Origin: JAIMBK01 sp040755975
GTDB taxonomy: Bacteria; Bacillota; Desulfotomaculia; Desulfotomaculales; Nap2-2B
Direction: 5' to 3'
Assembly (NCBI GenBank): GCA_040755975.1
Contig: JBFLZY010000058.1
Span: forward strand, 1 to 17,974
DNA length: 17,974 nt
The notes under the pieces are model-generated. The model saw only the letters and a program-made list of their open reading frames with translations. It had not been told where the DNA came from and did not search any database. Below, one piece after another: positions 15,363-17,974 of the stretch (its first letter is position 1; the number at the start of each line of letters is the position of its first letter). Both the position numbers and the translations under genes were made by a program.

Positions 15363-16229
15363 ATGGGTTTTAAAAAGATTAAAGCATTCGGATATCTTCT
15401 GGGTTTGCTAATTGTTCTCCTCGCGTTTGCCGGGGGCGCTCCGCCGGCCCTGGCCGCCGGGGTAACGGTTGACGTGGCGCCGAAAGAAATTGACGTGGGC
15501 CTGGATTTCCGGGGGCAGGTGGTGGAGCTGACCGGAACCGTTCCGGCGGGCAGCGACGTCTTCATCAAGGTGGTTTCCCCGGCCCGGAACGTGAACTTAA
15601 CCAGAAAGGGCAAGGTGGGTTTTTTGTGGATGAAGGTCGCCCAGGCGGAAGTGGAAGGGATTCCGAAAATGTACCAGATCATCTCCTCCCGGAAGATTAA
15701 CGACCTCCCTGCCGGGCTCCGGGCCGAAATGGGTGTCGACCAGAACTTTCAGGCCGTGCGTGACGCCTGTAAGGTTAAGGAAATTAGCGGCAATCAGCTG
15801 CGCCTGCTCTCGGGCGGCGCAGGCAAACAATACCTCGACGCCCTGATTACCATGTATCAGCGGGATAACCTGTACGCCGTCAGGGAAAACGCCGTCCAAA
15901 AAAGCGGCAATCGCTTCCGGGTTTCCGTCCCGTTGCCCGCTTCGGTCGCCTTTGGAGAAACCCTGGTCTCGGTTTATGCCGTTGATGTTGCGAACGGCAA
16001 GATTTTAGGGGAGGCAAAAAACAATTTTGCCGCCCGCCCGGTGGGCCTGGTCGGGCTGGAGCGGGCCATGGCCAAGACTAACGGCCCGCTGTACGGTATT
16101 CTGGCGATATATATTGCTCTGGCCGCGGGCCTGGTTATCGATTTGCTTTTCAACTACCTGCACAAGCTTTTCCGTCTTTTTAGAAAAGCAGCTCCGCAGA
16201 GTTCGCAAGAGGCTCTGGAAATTCATTAA
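15363..16229 (+). CDS. secreted, membrane-anchored TIGR02186 / Alph_Pro_TM-like protein
   Basis: A signal peptide (hydrophobic 10-24, cleavage probably after ALAA near residue 32) leads to an extracytoplasmic domain of about 210 residues. A C-terminal helix (about 243-265) and a basic cytoplasmic tail follow. The early part (VVELTGTVPAGSDVFIKVVS, 53-72, then NVNLTRKGKVGFLWMKV, 76-92) recalls the family annotated TIGR02186 or Alph_Pro_TM, which I remember beside TSUP exporters in Alphaproteobacteria; I could not search to confirm this. Function is unknown; a likely role is an external partner or sensor for the exporter. GGGAGGAGG (15345-15353) is the ribosome site, and one base separates the ORF from the TSUP stop, so the two are probably co-translated. 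Confidence 0.85.
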   Translation: MGFKKIKAFGYLLGLLIVLLAFAGGAPPALAAGVTVDVAPKEIDVGLDFRGQVVELTGTVPAGSDVFIKVVSPARNVNLTRKGKVGFLWMKVAQAEVEGIPKMYQIISSRKINDLPAGLRAEMGVDQNFQAVRDACKVKEISGNQLRLLSGGAGKQYLDALITMYQRDNLYAVRENAVQKSGNRFRVSVPLPASVAFGETLVSVYAVDVANGKILGEAKNNFAARPVGLVGLERAMAKTNGPLYGILAIYIALAAGLVIDLLFNYLHKLFRLFRKAAPQSSQEALEIH

Positions 16230-16257
16230 AAGAAAGGAAAGCAAGGAGTGTTGCCCC

Positions 16258-16461
16258 ATGGTTTCCCCGAAAAAAATTCACCAGTGGCTCATGAAGGCCC
16301 TGGAAGAACCATTCTTTCGCGCCGAAATGTACAGGGCGGAAATACTCCTGAAAAACAGCCGGAATCGCGGGCGTGACCGGCAGGAAGAATTAAAAACGGA
16401 CGATCATCAGGAAAAAGATTCCGAAGTAACCACGCTCAGCGGGAAAATCTTTTCGCATTAA
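16258..16461 (+). CDS. small charged protein, unrecognised
   Basis: It has 67 residues from ATG 16258, with AAGGAG (16243-16248) 9 bases upstream, and no transmembrane helix. The first half is amphipathic (KKIHQWLMKALEEPFFRAEM, 5-24); the second half is strongly charged (RGRDRQEELKTDDHQEKDSE, 37-56) and probably disordered. It lies 28 bases after the TIGR02186-like gene, so it is probably the last gene of the sigma-54 operon. I do not recognise the family. Its good ribosome site supports it as a real gene despite its size. Confidence 0.6.
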   Translation: MVSPKKIHQWLMKALEEPFFRAEMYRAEILLKNSRNRGRDRQEELKTDDHQEKDSEVTTLSGKIFSH

Positions 16462-16532
16462 ATTTTTTTGGCAAGCGTAGCCCGGAATCCGTAATTAGTG
16501 TCCGCAAGACTCTTTAAGCGAGGAAGAGGAAC

Positions 16533-17162
16533 ATGCTGGAACGAGGGTTTGTCGATTTTTTCAATAAGCAAAAGGAAGCGTTTTTGAAGGAATACAAGAA
16601 AAACAGCTATGAAAAAATACTTAACTCCTTTGAGCACTGGTTACGGGTGGAGCAAGGGAAAGCGGAAGAAGAGTTTGCCTCCGGCGAATCGCTCAAATTT
16701 GAGGATTTTGTTGAGAGAGTATTGGCCCGGACCCGGGAAATCCTCCTGGCGCGGGGGGTCAAAATGATCTACCCTTCCGCGGAGCAGTGGCTGGGTTTGA
16801 AGAGTTCGTGGCGGTGTCTGAAGGTTCTGGAAAGTAAACACATCTATTACCGGGTAGGCAGAACCAGGCCGCGCAAGGGGCCTTACCAGAATCAGGATTT
16901 GCTGGTTTTTGACCTGGTGATGGACGGTCAGAAAAATCAGGTTTTTTTACCGCTCTTAAAGCAGAAAAGAAAAATTGAATCGGAACTGGGGGAAATGTTG
17001 GTCCGGGAACTACCCAAAGTAGAAGCCACCGGGAAATATCGTTTAAAACTGGTAATGCCTTTTCAGCTGGTTGAACACCGGAACATCGGCTTCGCCTCCC
17101 AAAAGCTGGCCGATTTCATCCTGGCAACCAAAAAAGCTTTAAACGGCCTGGGCGTCAACTAA
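16533..17162 (+). CDS. hypothetical cytoplasmic protein, unrecognised
   Basis: It has 209 residues from ATG 16533, preceded by GAGGAAGAGG. There is no signal peptide or membrane helix. The N-terminal 75 residues are mostly charged and predicted helical; the middle has WLGLKSSWRCLKVLESKHIYYRVG (85-108, highlights Trp85, Trp92, Tyr104), and the remainder (about 140-205) mixes strands and helices. I recognise no catalytic motif. It lies 71 bases after the small charged gene, with no terminator that I trust between them, so it may be read from the sigma-54 promoter or on its own. It is the last protein gene before the rRNA leader. Confidence 0.75.
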   Translation: MLERGFVDFFNKQKEAFLKEYKKNSYEKILNSFEHWLRVEQGKAEEEFASGESLKFEDFVERVLARTREILLARGVKMIYPSAEQWLGLKSSWRCLKVLESKHIYYRVGRTRPRKGPYQNQDLLVFDLVMDGQKNQVFLPLLKQKRKIESELGEMLVRELPKVEATGKYRLKLVMPFQLVEHRNIGFASQKLADFILATKKALNGLGVN

Positions 17163-17202
17163 TTATCCGGCAGCTAATATTTTGGCTTATTTGAAAAAGG
17201 TG

Positions 17203-17231
17203 TTGACAACGGGATTTCCTGATGGTAACAT
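17203..17231 (+). promoter_or_regulatory. rRNA promoter P1 (sigma-A)
   Basis: TTGACA (17203-17208) and TAACAT (17226-17231) are 17 bases apart: a consensus -35 and a -10 matching at four of six positions. It is about 320 bases before the 16S gene. Confidence 0.75.
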
Positions 17232-17307
17232 AAATGACGTTGTCGGCAAAAAGGCGGCAACGGGTATTTTTGCCAGAAATCTTTTTGTGTAAGTACAAGC
17301 GGACTCC

Positions 17308-17336
17308 TTGACAAAAAAAGAATTTTTTAATAAGAT
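17308..17336 (+). promoter_or_regulatory. rRNA promoter P2 (sigma-A)
   Basis: TTGACA (17308-17313) and TAAGAT (17331-17336) are 17 bases apart, with an A/T-rich spacer. It is about 105 bases downstream of P1, a tandem arrangement usual for rRNA operons. Confidence 0.8.
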
Positions 17337-17354
17337 ATTATGTGGGATTACCCG

Positions 17355-17377
17355 TGCGACGTATTTTATACGTCGCA
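17355..17377 (+). other. perfect hairpin in the rRNA leader
   Basis: TGCGACGTAT pairs over 10 bp with ATACGTCGCA around a TTT loop. There is no T run after it, so it is probably not a terminator; it may be an antitermination or processing element of the pre-rRNA. It directly precedes the conserved leader sequence at 17384-17400. Confidence 0.65.
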
Positions 17378-17420
17378 TCTGTTCCTTGAAAACTAAACAG
17401 AGCAAGATGAATGCCTGAAT

Positions 17421-17450
17421 CGGTCGTCGGTCATCAGAGTCAGTCGTCGG
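17421..17450. repeat. degenerate heptanucleotide tandem repeat
   Basis: It reads CGGTCGT, CGGTCAT, CAGAGT (six bases), CAGTCGT, CGG. CGGTCGT is the reverse complement of ACGACCG, the unit at 541-560, so both belong to one repeat family on opposite strands. Confidence 0.65.
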
Positions 17451-17547
17451 AAAAAAATTCCCGGCGGGTTGACCAAAAGATGAACCGCGGCCAGACTCGT
17501 CAAGTACCTTTGTAATTCAAAAGAGCAAGATCAAACTTTTCATTTTT

Positions 17548-17974
<427 letters not shown>

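Larger units (their letters stand above)
17163..17547 (+). other. rRNA operon promoter and leader region
   Basis: There is no protein gene here. It contains two tandem sigma-A promoters (17203-17231 and 17308-17336), a perfect hairpin (17355-17377) and CCTTGAAAACTAAACAG (17384-17400), a phrase familiar from Firmicutes rRNA leaders. It also has a duplicated AGAGCAAGAT (17399-17408 and 17522-17531) flanking 113 bases with a degenerate heptamer repeat (17421-17450). No tRNA gene is seen. Confidence 0.8.

Noticed and set aside
14813..15682. Antisense open frame of 289 codons opposite the TSUP gene
   Set aside because: The sense strand encodes a clear TSUP permease; the antisense product is Gln/Arg-rich, as expected for a mirror of hydrophobic codons.
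16420..16475. Terminator at the end of the small charged gene (T run at 16464-16470)
   Set aside because: The only upstream hairpin has a two-base loop and bulges, so I do not trust it as a terminator.
17163..17547. tRNA gene in the rRNA leader
   Set aside because: No cloverleaf or T-arm GTTCGA-like motif could be found; the only strong structure is a simple hairpin.

Overview
The window (about 18 kb, roughly 55% G+C by eye) looks like chromosome from a spore-forming, probably thermophilic or anaerobic Firmicute of the Peptococcaceae/Desulfotomaculum-Pelotomaculum type. The grounds are both dipicolinate synthase subunits, a DapG-type aspartokinase, strong purine-rich Shine-Dalgarno sites with many TTG/GTG starts, a sigma-54 regulatory circuit, and a 16S gene with a Firmicutes 5' end and an enlarged helix 6. 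The lineage is an inference. Every gene I support lies on the + strand, in the same direction as the rRNA gene.

Region 1 (1-5637) is a lysine/diaminopimelate/dipicolinate cluster: dapB (3' end), dpaA, dpaB, asd, dapG, dapA. Asd, DapG and DapA turn aspartate into 4-hydroxy-tetrahydrodipicolinate. DapB sends that toward diaminopimelate and lysine, while DpaAB oxidises it to dipicolinate for the spore core, so both sides of the branch point sit together. The 426-base dapB-dpaA gap holds a hairpin-rich dispersed repeat and heptanucleotide tandem repeats.

Region 2 (5638-10174) holds a cyclic-nucleotide-binding/CBS/DUF294 nucleotidyltransferase-like signalling protein followed by a DnaQ-type 3'-5' exonuclease, then a separate amidohydrolase. 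The second copy of the dispersed repeat, inverted, lies between the first two genes.

Region 3 (10223-16461, perhaps to 17162) is the most interesting part. A membrane histidine kinase overlaps the gene for an NtrC-class sigma-54 activator. Just downstream are two tandem 17-bp dyads (likely activator sites), an intrinsic terminator, and an excellent -24/-12 promoter (TGGCAC-N5-TTGCT). That promoter heads a tight operon of two unrecognised small membrane proteins, a TauE/SafE (TSUP) anion exporter, a secreted membrane-anchored TIGR02186/Alph_Pro_TM-like protein and a 67-residue protein. I read this as a self-contained sensor-activator-export module, possibly for sulfite, a sulfonate or another small anion. 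The parts are visible; the substrate is inference.

Region 4 (16533-17974) has an unrecognised 209-residue protein, then an rRNA leader with two tandem sigma-A promoters, a perfect hairpin, the conserved CCTTGAAAACTAAACAG stretch and a possible insertion flanked by 10-bp direct repeats, and finally the first about 427 bases of a 16S rRNA gene running off the window.
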